From assembly GCA_029555925.1 (NCBI GenBank), contig JAKPQU010000350.1:1-26389 (forward strand): a DNA stretch of 26,389 bases, read 5' to 3'. The notes under the pieces were generated by a model. It was not told the origin of the DNA. It made no database searches and saw nothing but the letters and a program-made list of their open reading frames with translations. Source of the DNA: Bacillota bacterium (GTDB lineage Bacteria; Eremiobacterota; SpSt-956; JAKJGF01). Positions 1-6,367 of the stretch are shown here, piece by piece. Numbering within the stretch: position 1 is the stretch's first letter; each line of letters begins with the position of its first letter. Both the position numbers and the translations under genes were made by a program.

Positions 1-218
1 AATTTTTAATTCTATATAAAAAACTAATTTTTCTTCTCCAGAGCCTGCCAGGCAGAAGCTTTTTATGGATACCCTTTTACCTGTTACGGTACTCAGTATA
101 TATTTGAACTGTACTACAAAAAGTGTAACACAATTAACATGAAATAGCAATATTTGTCATAGCCCTATTTATTTTTCATGAAAAAATAGATATAATTATA
201 TGTGCAAATAAAAATTAA

Positions 219-259
219 CGAGAAAATCTCGCGTGACGCGTAACGCGTCACGCGTCACG
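219..259. repeat. GTGACGC-type repeat forming two adjacent hairpins
   Basis: Two perfect inverted repeats lie back to back. CGAGA (219-223) pairs with TCTCG (227-231) across an AAA loop. GCGTGACGCG (231-240) pairs with CGCGTCACGC (244-253) across a TAA loop, followed by GTCAC. This is one of many GTGACGC-type elements between genes in the window. It ends 12 bases before the GTPase start codon, so it sits in that gene's leader. Bases 1-218 upstream are A+T-rich; I see no gene in them. Confidence 0.75.
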
Positions 260-271
260 GATGGATAAATT

Positions 272-1264
272 ATGCCTGCAAATTTAACTCCTCAGTATTA
301 TGAAGCAGAAAGGGTCTATAAAGAAGCAAAAACACCTCAGGAAAAAATAAATGCCATTGAAAACATGCTTGCCATTATGCCTAAACACAAGGGAACAGAT
401 AAACTAAAGGCAGATCTCAGAAAAAAAATATCTCAGTTGAAAAAAGATATGGCAAAAAAACATGGAAGCAAAAAATCTATGGGATACGATATTAAAAGAG
501 AAGGGGCAGGACAGATAATTCTTACGGGCATGCCAAACTCCGGAAAATCATCTCTTATAAACCTTCTCACAGATATAGGTTCCGAGGTCGCCCCCTATCC
601 TTACAGCACAAGATTTCCCCTGCCGGCAATGATGACTTATAAAAATATAAAAATTCAACTTGTAGACATCCCTCCTTTTACAGATGAATTTGCCGAAACC
701 TGGTTGAATAATATACTCAGGAATTCTGACGCACTCTCCATTATTATAGACCTCACAGTCGATCCACTGAAAGAATTTAACGAAGCCATAAAAAAAATAG
801 AAAATTATAAAATAAAACCTGTATCCAACTTGGAAGATATAGAATGTGAAACACCGGTAATACCGAAGAAAATTCTCATAATAGGAAATAAAATAGACAT
901 GGAGGATTCCGAGATAGGACTTGAGTTACTTCAAGAAGAAATAAACGGGAAATTCCCTGTCATAACAACATCTGCCACATCAGGCACAAATATAGAAGAA
1001 GTAAAAGGAGAATTTTTTAAACTTTTAGATATTGTAAGAGTCTACAGTAAGGCTCATTATCAGCAGAAAGCAAATTTCGATGCTCCCTTTATCATGAAAA
1101 AAGGCAGCACTGTCCTTGACTTTGCCGAAAGAGTTCATAAAGATCTGAAAGCCGGTCTCCAGTATGCAAGGATATGGGGGTCGGCAGAAAAATATACAGG
1201 CCAGAGGGTAAACAGGGATTATGAAGTATGTGACGAAGATATTATAGAATTGAAAGTTTTTTAG
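272..1264 (+). CDS. DRG/Obg-like GTPase with C-terminal TGS domain
   Basis: A 330-residue cytoplasmic GTP-binding protein of the DRG/Obg-related group, a group usually tied to ribosomes or translation. The first 75 residues are charged and helical. The G domain follows: G1 GMPNSGKS at 86-93, a YPYSTR switch-I segment at 109-114, DIPP at 132-135 in the G3 position (Pro in place of the usual Gly), NKID at 205-208, and TSA at 232-234. Residues about 262-330 form a TGS domain ending in the typical DxDIIELKVF. The ATG has only a weak GGATGG in front, and a GTGACGC-type hairpin repeat ends 12 bases upstream. It stands alone, separated from trxB by repeats. The exact ribosomal role cannot be read from sequence. 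Confidence 0.9.
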   Translation: MPANLTPQYYEAERVYKEAKTPQEKINAIENMLAIMPKHKGTDKLKADLRKKISQLKKDMAKKHGSKKSMGYDIKREGAGQIILTGMPNSGKSSLINLLTDIGSEVAPYPYSTRFPLPAMMTYKNIKIQLVDIPPFTDEFAETWLNNILRNSDALSIIIDLTVDPLKEFNEAIKKIENYKIKPVSNLEDIECETPVIPKKILIIGNKIDMEDSEIGLELLQEEINGKFPVITTSATSGTNIEEVKGEFFKLLDIVRVYSKAHYQQKANFDAPFIMKKGSTVLDFAERVHKDLKAGLQYARIWGSAEKYTGQRVNRDYEVCDEDIIELKVF

Positions 1265-1270
1265 TAAATC

Positions 1271-1317
1271 GTGAGTCGTGAGTCATGAGTCGTAGGGGCG
1301 AACCACTGTGTTCGCCC
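1271..1317. repeat. GTGAGTC tandem repeat plus GGGCGAAC hairpin
   Basis: Just after the GTPase stop there are three near-copies of GTGAGTC (1271-1292). These run into a perfect inverted repeat, GGGCGAAC (1296-1303) and GTTCGCCC (1310-1317), with a six-base loop. The hairpin could end transcription or stabilise the 3' end, but no T-run follows, so I call it a dispersed palindromic repeat. Degenerate ATTACGC/CATCACGC heptads continue to about 1367. Confidence 0.7.
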
Positions 1318-1405
1318 GGTACCGGTGAAGATATGCATTACGCATCACACATCTCACATCACGCTCTATAAGTGACTGCTAGTATACGAAAGGAGTATAT
1401 AACAA

Positions 1406-2341
1406 ATGGAAGAAAAACAACCATATAAAGTATTAATCATAGGCTCGGGGCCTGCAGGTATGACTGCAGCCCTCTATACGGCGAGAGCCGACCTTTGTCC
1501 TGTAGTATTCGAAGGCAATCAGCCTGGAGGACAGTTAACTATTACTACTGAAGTAGAAAATTTCCCCGGTTTTCCGGGAGGGATAATGGGCCCTGACCTT
1601 ATGAATGAAATGAGAAAACAGGCGGAAAAATTCGGCGCCCTCTTTATACAGAAAAATGTCGACTCTGTGGATTTTTCTGTAAAACCTTTTAAGATAACGG
1701 CAGGCAAAGAAGTATATCTTACAAAAACAGTCATAATTGCTACAGGTGCCACGGCAAGATTACTTGGCCTGGAGTCAGAGAAAAAACTTATGGGATACGG
1801 TGTTTCTGCCTGTGCCACATGTGACGGATTCTTTTTCCGCGATCAGGTTGTCATTGTAGTTGGAGGAGGAGATTCTGCACTGGAAGAAGCAAATTTCCTT
1901 ACAAAATTTGCGAGCAAGGTTTACCTGGTCCACAGAAGAGATAAATTGAGAGGGTCAAAAATAATGCAGGCAAAAGCCGAGAAAAATCCTAAAATAGAAT
2001 TTATATGGAACAGTGTGGTGGAAGATATTTTAGGAGTGGAAGAAAAAGCGGTTAAAGGGGTAAAATTAAAAAATGTCATAACAGGAGAAATAACAGAAAT
2101 GAAATGTGACGGAGTATTTGCAGCCATAGGTCACAGCCCAAATACGGAAATATTTAAAGGCCAGTTAGATATTGACGAGAAAGGATATTTAGTCGTTAAA
2201 AATGGATCTCATACAAATATTCCGGGAGTTTTTGCCGCAGGAGACGTGCATGATTTCACCTATCGCCAGGCAATTACCGCAGCAGGCTCAGGATGCAGGG
2301 CAGCACTGGATGCGGAACGATATCTGGAAAGTTTAGAATAA
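1406..2341 (+). CDS. trxB: Thioredoxin reductase
   Basis: A 311-residue NADPH-dependent thioredoxin reductase. It passes electrons from NADPH through FAD and a redox disulfide to thioredoxin in the cytoplasm. Seen in the sequence: the FAD-binding GSGPAG at 13-18, the redox-active CATC at 136-139 followed by DG, the NADPH-binding GGGDSA at 153-158, the HRR motif at 176-178 that contacts the NADPH phosphate, and the C-terminal AAGDV FAD motif near 277-281. Length and motif order are those of the low-molecular-weight bacterial enzyme. The ATG has a strong AAAGGAG (1389-1395) 10 bases upstream. No thioredoxin gene is adjacent. A four-copy GTGACGC repeat starts 8 bases after the stop. Confidence 0.97.
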   Translation: MEEKQPYKVLIIGSGPAGMTAALYTARADLCPVVFEGNQPGGQLTITTEVENFPGFPGGIMGPDLMNEMRKQAEKFGALFIQKNVDSVDFSVKPFKITAGKEVYLTKTVIIATGATARLLGLESEKKLMGYGVSACATCDGFFFRDQVVIVVGGGDSALEEANFLTKFASKVYLVHRRDKLRGSKIMQAKAEKNPKIEFIWNSVVEDILGVEEKAVKGVKLKNVITGEITEMKCDGVFAAIGHSPNTEIFKGQLDIDEKGYLVVKNGSHTNIPGVFAAGDVHDFTYRQAITAAGSGCRAALDAERYLESLE

Positions 2342-2349
2342 TTTAGTTT

Positions 2350-2383
2350 GTGACGCGTGACGCGTGACGCGTGACGCGTCACA
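2350..2383. repeat. Four tandem GTGACGC heptads ending in a palindrome
   Basis: Four exact head-to-tail copies of GTGACGC occupy 2350-2377. The last copy continues into GTCAC, so GTGACGCGTCAC (2371-2382) is a perfect 12-base palindrome. It starts 8 bases after the trxB stop. This is the cleanest copy of the heptad in the window. Confidence 0.85.
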
Positions 2384-2400
2384 ATAATATGATTTCAATT

Positions 2401-2489
2401 ACTAACGGCCGTGACCTGAGCGAACACAACGAAAGTATGAAAAAAATTTGTTCCTCCCGTCGCGCATTATGCGTTACCCGTTACGATTC
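2401..2489 (-). repeat. Dispersed repeat element, copy 1 (inverted orientation)
   Basis: Read on the minus strand, this stretch begins GAATCG, continues with degenerate GTAACGC heptads and GACGGGAGGAACAAATT (2461-2445), then TTCGTTGTG, GCTCAGGTCA and GGCCGTTAG. The same order of blocks occurs on the plus strand at 4480-4557, including a 17-base identical stretch, and partly at 8899-8972. It lies just past the stop codon of the oxidoreductase remnant. Confidence 0.7.
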
Positions 2490-2684
2490 TTACTTAAAAT
2501 TTTCCTTTAACACCAGCTCGGCACACATCTTTGCCGAGACACATACCGTAACAATACCTGCTCCGGGGAATACATACTGACCTGTCTGATAGAGATTTTT
2601 CACAGGACTTTTCAGGTTTCCTCTTTCTTTGCCGCTCTGTTCCACCGTATGAGCAAGACCCTGGAGACCCCCTTTTGTGGCTCT
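2490..2684 (-). pseudogene. C-terminal remnant of a phytoene-desaturase-like FAD oxidoreductase
   Basis: The minus-strand frame ending in TAA at 2490 encodes about 65 residues that match the C-terminal end of CrtI/phytoene-dehydrogenase-type flavoproteins: a GGLQGL stretch, SPVKNLYQTGQYVFPGAG, then a VSAKMCAELVLKE helix. In this family the motif NLYLxGxxTFPGxG contacts FAD near the C-terminus of a protein of about 500 residues. Upstream of about 2684 the frame turns into low-complexity sequence and runs into the promoter and start of the methyltransferase gene, so the N-terminal ~430 residues are missing. There is no start codon or ribosome-binding site of its own. I read it as a decayed leftover of a deletion or rearrangement, not an expressed gene. 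Confidence 0.7.
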
Positions 2685-2709
2685 TGTATTAAATAGTCGT
2701 GTCAAATAT

Positions 2710-2738
2710 TTGATATATAAAAATATATGTGTTATTAT
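2710..2738 (+). promoter_or_regulatory. Sigma-70-type promoter for the RNA methyltransferase
   Basis: TTGATA (2710-2715) and TATTAT (2733-2738) are 17 bases apart. A start of transcription about 7 bases past the -10 box would fall on or next to the ATG at 2746, which suggests a leaderless mRNA. No Shine-Dalgarno sequence precedes that ATG. Confidence 0.6.
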
Positions 2739-2745
2739 ATGGTTT

Positions 2746-3885
2746 ATGAAACATATAAATCTAATAGCTACTGCTACTTTCGGTCTCGAAGCCATAGTGG
2801 CAGGTGAATTAAAAAATCTCGGTTATAATGCGGATAAGGTAGAAAACGGAAGGGTTACTTTTACAGGTTCCGAAACAGATATATGCCGCACAAATCTTCA
2901 TCTTCGTACATCGGACAGGGTTCTTATAAAAATGGGAGAATTTCCTGCCACGACCTTTGAAGAACTGTTTGAAAAAACAAAAGCCCTCCCGTGGAATGAA
3001 TGGCTTCCTGAAGATGCCTGCTTCCCTGTGGAAGGAAAATCTATAAGGTCAAAACTCTTCAGTGTTCCCGACTGTCAGGGCATAGTAAAAAAAGCCATAG
3101 TAGAAAAACTAAAAAAAACTTACAAAAGAAGCTGGTTCAATGAAACAGGGGCAAAATATACAATAGAAGTGGGACTTCTTAAAGACATAGCCACTCTCAC
3201 TATAGACACAACAGGCCCCGGTCTTCACAGGAGAGGCTATAGAAAACTTGCAGGGCCGGCAACCCTTAAAGAAACCCTTGCTGCAGGACTTATTTTAATA
3301 AGCAAATGGACTCATGACAGGGTATTGATAGATCCTTTCTGCGGCACCGGCACAATCCCTGTGGAAGCTGCAATGATAGGTCTTAATATGCCACCCGGTC
3401 TCGGAAGAAATTTTGTCTCTGAAGAATGGCATAGAATACCTTCGTCTCTATGGGTTAAAGCAAGAGAAGAAGCAAAATCCTTTATTGCCACAGATAGAGA
3501 ACTGCGTATACAGGGACTGGATATTAACGAAAAGATACTGGGGCCTGCAAGGTATCATGCAAAACAGGCCGGAGTGGACAAATTCATACATTTTCAGTGC
3601 AGACCTGTAAGTGAATTAAGTTCCCGTTTCAAATACGGATTTATTATTACCAATCCTCCTTACGGAGAAAGAATGGGCGAAATTAAAGAGATTGAACAAC
3701 TCTACAGAGAGACAGGCAAAATCTTTGAAAGCCTTGACGGATGGTCTTATTATATAATAACATCCCATCCTGATTTTGAAAAACTCTTTAAAAGAAAAGC
3801 AGATAAAAAAAGAAAACTTTATAATGGCAAGATACAGTGTTATTTACATCAATATTTCGGACCTGAGCCAAAAAAAGGGCAATAA
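2746..3885 (+). CDS. THUMP-domain class I SAM-dependent RNA methyltransferase (RlmL/YpsC-like)
   Basis: A 379-residue RNA N2-guanine-type methyltransferase of the RlmL/YpsC family, which acts on rRNA with S-adenosylmethionine. The N-terminal ferredoxin-like and THUMP region (residues about 1-160) opens with the typical start, ATATFGLEAIVAGEL. The Rossmann methyltransferase domain follows, with GLHRRGYR, DPFCGTGT and IEAA-like motifs (VEAA), and the catalytic NPPY followed by GERM. I chose ATG 2746 because family members begin at this Met; the open frame extends 23 codons further upstream, but those codons cover the promoter. No ribosome-binding site is seen. The DUF4416 gene starts 2 bases after the stop, so the two are co-transcribed. 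The target nucleotide cannot be deduced here. Confidence 0.9.
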   Translation: MKHINLIATATFGLEAIVAGELKNLGYNADKVENGRVTFTGSETDICRTNLHLRTSDRVLIKMGEFPATTFEELFEKTKALPWNEWLPEDACFPVEGKSIRSKLFSVPDCQGIVKKAIVEKLKKTYKRSWFNETGAKYTIEVGLLKDIATLTIDTTGPGLHRRGYRKLAGPATLKETLAAGLILISKWTHDRVLIDPFCGTGTIPVEAAMIGLNMPPGLGRNFVSEEWHRIPSSLWVKAREEAKSFIATDRELRIQGLDINEKILGPARYHAKQAGVDKFIHFQCRPVSELSSRFKYGFIITNPPYGERMGEIKEIEQLYRETGKIFESLDGWSYYIITSHPDFEKLFKRKADKKRKLYNGKIQCYLHQYFGPEPKKGQ

Positions 3886-3887
3886 AT

Positions 3888-4442
3888 ATGGGAAAAATAA
3901 AAGCTCCAAAAAAAGTAAAACTTTTCTGCGGCATGATTTCTTCAGATGAATCACTGTTTAACACAGTAATAGAAGAGCTTTCTGTAAAATTTGGCACTGT
4001 AGACTGTAAAAGTTCTGTTATGCCTTTCAATCAGACCGATTACTACAAAGAAGAAATGGGAGAAAATCTCAAAAAATTCTTTGTAAGTTTTACGCAACTT
4101 ATTGATTCCATATTCCTTGTAGATGTAAAGATTTTCACACAGGAAATTGAAGAGAAATACTCTTTAAACGGGAAAAGAAGAATCAATCTTGATCCGGGTT
4201 ATCTGTCAGAAGCGAAAATGGTTCTTGCCACAACAAAGGATCATCAGCACAGAATCTATATGGGTAAAGGTATATACGGTGAAGTAACACTGAAATTTAA
4301 GAATAAAACCTACGAGCCCTGGGAATGGACCTATAATGATTATAAAAAAGAAGAATATATAGAATACTTTATAGAGTTAAGGAATATTTTACGAAAACAG
4401 CTCGGCAGAAAACACAGGGATACCGGTGTGTCTGTTCATTAA
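3888..4442 (+). CDS. DUF4416 family protein
   Basis: A 184-residue soluble protein that I recognise as DUF4416 from its hallmark run NLDPGYLSEAKMVLATTKDH, followed by HRIYMGKGIYGEVTL and EPWEWTYNDY. The charged and aromatic residues in these motifs (Asp, Lys, His, Tyr, Trp-Thr-Tyr) are conserved in the family and could form an active or binding site, but no function is established to my knowledge. The ATG lies 2 bases after the methyltransferase stop, with AAAAGGGC just upstream inside the previous gene. No signal peptide or membrane segment is seen. Its pairing with an RNA methyltransferase is the only functional hint. Confidence 0.88.
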   Translation: MGKIKAPKKVKLFCGMISSDESLFNTVIEELSVKFGTVDCKSSVMPFNQTDYYKEEMGENLKKFFVSFTQLIDSIFLVDVKIFTQEIEEKYSLNGKRRINLDPGYLSEAKMVLATTKDHQHRIYMGKGIYGEVTLKFKNKTYEPWEWTYNDYKKEEYIEYFIELRNILRKQLGRKHRDTGVSVH

Positions 4443-4479
4443 ATTATTTATCAGTATTAACATTAAAGGATTTATATGA

Positions 4480-4557
4480 GAATCGTCACGCATAACGCGT
4501 GACGGGAGGAACAAATTCTCATTCTTCGTTGTGACCGAATGGTCATGGCTGCTAGCA
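4480..4557 (+). repeat. Dispersed repeat element, copy 2, with hairpin
   Basis: Block order is GAATCG, then CGTCACGC (4484-4491) pairing with GCGTGACG (4497-4504) across ATAAC, then GACGGGAGGAACAAATT (4501-4517), TTCGTTGTG, GGTCATGG and GCTAGCA. It matches 2401-2489 read on the other strand. It lies between two genes that converge, so it could act as a two-way terminator, though there is no T-run. Confidence 0.7.
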
Positions 4558-4622
4558 GGACTAAAAATTTCAAGTAAAGTTATTTATCATCCCGGTAATC
4601 CCATAAATCCCCCAAATCCCGG

Positions 4623-5963
4623 TCAAAAAAATCCTGAAAATATAAGTGCTACAACTACGAGAACCACAACTATTGTTGGCAGAAGATTTATGGCAGTGCC
4701 CATTATGGAGATTACAAGCATGCCATAGCTCTGACTCTTCAGATCCCTGATTATACCTTTTACTCCCAGTATGGTACCTGCGATAAACGAGAGACCGACT
4801 ACAAACGGTGACAGGAAAGAAAGAGGATATATGCCTATGGAAAAGATGGTAAGAAAAGATGTCAGTACAGGAAGAACAAAACTCAAAATTCCGGGATGAA
4901 TATCTCCGAAGGTTTTTATTCTTACAGCTTCACGAGGCTCTCTTACAGCAGGATACATAACACCGTAATCTTTCAGGGCATATTCAATATCTGATTTCAT
5001 TTCCCTTGCAGTCTGATATCGTTCGTCTCTTTCCAGCTTTATTGCTTTATTGATAATTTTTTTAGTTATTTGGCTGATAGAAGGATTAAAATTTTCCAGT
5101 GGTGGAAAAAGCAGAGGATTTTCCCTTTCTCTCGGATCACTTCCTGACATGAGATAATGCATGGTTGCCCCCAGACTGTAAATGTCAGCCCTGTGATCTG
5201 TCTGTTTTTTTCCGTACTGTTCAGGAGCGGCAAAGCCGGGGGTTCCTATAGCCATAGTATCTTTACTTTTATACTCCTTAAAACTTCTTGCAATACCGAA
5301 ATCTATTAATTTTACCCGTCCAAATACATCTACAATGAGATTTTCCGGTTTTATATCACGATAGATAAGAGGTTCGGGAAGATTATGAAGATAATCCAGT
5401 GTTTCACATACCTGTAAAGACCAGCTCAAAACGTCTTTTTCATCTATGAATACACCCATTTTTTTTGCATAAACATCCAGATTTTTACCCTGAACATATT
5501 CCAGTACAAGATAATAGGTGCCAAGAAATTGAAAAAGATCTATTGCTTTTACTATACCGGGGTGAGAAAGTCTTGCAAGGGTGTCTCTTTCCTGTAAAAG
5601 AGCCATAGTCATTATTTCTTTTTCATTTATATCGGAAGAATAGGCTTCTTTTATTATATATTTTAAATCTGTCATTATATCTATGGCCTGATATATACTT
5701 GCCATACCGCCGACAGTAAAAAATTTAAGTCTGTATTTCTCTTTTAAAAGAAAACCATCGGGAAGAACAAGAGCAGTTTTCTGAGGAGTACTTACGCATA
5801 TTCTGTTCTCTGCTATAGCTTCAGCACTATATTTCTTCTCATCAATTCTATTATATTGCGAAATAGACGGGAATGATGATTCCGTCAAAACAAACCCGCA
5901 ATCATGGCAGAAACTTTCATTTTTATTTGTATGTATACCACAGGCAGGACATATTATTTCCAC
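4623..5963 (-). CDS. Zinc-ribbon Ser/Thr protein kinase with C-terminal membrane segments
   Basis: A Hanks-type protein kinase of about 446 residues, anchored in the membrane by its C-terminus. Numbered from the longest GTG frame (start 5972): a zinc ribbon with Cys 8, 11, 22 and 25; a glycine loop VGGMASIY (87-94) lacking the first Gly; ATP-binding Lys108; catalytic YRDIKPEN (214-221, Tyr in place of His); DFG at 234-236; APE at 259-261. Residues about 370-449 hold three or four hydrophobic helices resembling a DUF4190-type membrane module. I prefer GTG 5963 over GTG 5972, because GAGGTG sits 6 bases before it and nothing comparable precedes 5972. Catalytic Lys and both Asp are present, so activity is likely despite the altered loop. 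Expressed alone from its own promoter. Confidence 0.88.
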   Translation of the reverse strand: MEIICPACGIHTNKNESFCHDCGFVLTESSFPSISQYNRIDEKKYSAEAIAENRICVSTPQKTALVLPDGFLLKEKYRLKFFTVGGMASIYQAIDIMTDLKYIIKEAYSSDINEKEIMTMALLQERDTLARLSHPGIVKAIDLFQFLGTYYLVLEYVQGKNLDVYAKKMGVFIDEKDVLSWSLQVCETLDYLHNLPEPLIYRDIKPENLIVDVFGRVKLIDFGIARSFKEYKSKDTMAIGTPGFAAPEQYGKKQTDHRADIYSLGATMHYLMSGSDPRERENPLLFPPLENFNPSISQITKKIINKAIKLERDERYQTAREMKSDIEYALKDYGVMYPAVREPREAVRIKTFGDIHPGILSFVLPVLTSFLTIFSIGIYPLSFLSPFVVGLSFIAGTILGVKGIIRDLKSQSYGMLVISIMGTAINLLPTIVVVLVVVALIFSGFF

Positions 5964-5981
5964 GAGGAACACCTCAGGTTA

Positions 5982-6011
5982 ATTATAACATAATTTTTTA
6001 TTCTTTTACAA
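5982..6011 (-). promoter_or_regulatory. Promoter for the zinc-ribbon kinase
   Basis: On the minus strand, TTGTAA (6011-6006) and TATAAT (5987-5982) are 18 bases apart, and the -10 box is extended by TGT. The predicted transcription start near 5975 leaves a leader of about 12 bases before the preferred GTG at 5963, which supports that start codon. Confidence 0.6.
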
Positions 6012-6025
6012 ATTTTTTCGTCGTA

Positions 6026-6048
6026 ATATCATTGATTATCAACGATAT
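6026..6048. promoter_or_regulatory. 23-base operator-like dyad upstream of the kinase promoter
   Basis: The stretch is symmetric about 6037: outer arms ATATC/GATAT, inner arms TTGAT/ATCAA, with one mismatched pair and one central base. Its centre lies about 62 bases before the predicted transcription start, a position typical of activator sites. The inner arms resemble FNR half-sites, but the spacing (1 base instead of 4) does not fit FNR. Confidence 0.4.
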
Positions 6049-6118
6049 AGCTTTGCCTGTCTGATGATCCGGAGAAAAGAACATCACGGCACCACAGGTA
6101 TATTTTGTTGACAGGTAT

Positions 6119-6140
6119 GGGGTGCACGGTCGTGCGTCCC
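6119..6140. repeat. GGGGTGCACG hairpin repeat
   Basis: GGGGTGCACG (6119-6128) pairs with CGTGCGTCCC (6131-6140) over a two-base loop, with two G-T wobble pairs. It resembles the GGGGCGAAC hairpin at 1295-1317 in layout and is probably of the same dispersed palindrome type. It lies in the 395-base gene-free stretch 5973-6367. Confidence 0.55.
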
Positions 6141-6202
6141 TGCAAGGTGGCATAAGGCTTTGTAAAAAAAATTCAACCGTATAGTTACGATAGTGTTTTT
6201 TT

Positions 6203-6351
6203 ATGACAGGTAGATTTAGTTTTACTGGAAATTATAGTTGATTTAATAAATCTATTAATTGATGAGGGTGTCGGGTGTCGGGTGTCGGGTTCTGGAGTTA
6301 CTTAACCCGGCACCCGGCACCCGGAACCTAATATATAAACTTACCTGTCAT
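6203..6351. repeat. GTGTCGG-type hairpin flanked by a 10-base inverted repeat
   Basis: Heptads of GTGTCGG at 6266-6290 can pair with the CCGGCAC heptads at 6305-6324, using G-T wobbles, around a loop containing TTACTTAACC (6298-6307). Outside this, ATGACAGGTA (6203-6212) and TACCTGTCAT (6342-6351) form an exact inverted repeat, so the whole 149-base unit looks like a small non-coding element. Its right end is 17 bases from the M48 peptidase stop, so it is also in position to act as that operon's transcript end. Confidence 0.6.
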
Positions 6352-6367
6352 TTTTAAACACAATCCT

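Noticed and set aside
40..75. Intrinsic terminator around GCCTGCCAGGC with a following T-run
   Set aside because: The stem is only 4-5 pairs with almost no loop, and no upstream gene is visible to terminate.
2371..2580. 69-codon plus-strand frame after trxB
   Set aside because: It begins inside the heptad repeat and runs antisense through the oxidoreductase remnant. No ribosome-binding site and no recognisable protein.
2677..2745. 23-codon extension of the RNA methyltransferase frame
   Set aside because: It covers the predicted promoter, and the family starts at the Met at 2746.
4531..4728. 65-codon plus-strand frame before the kinase 3' end
   Set aside because: It is antisense to the membrane helices of the kinase and partly made of repeat sequence; no support as a gene.
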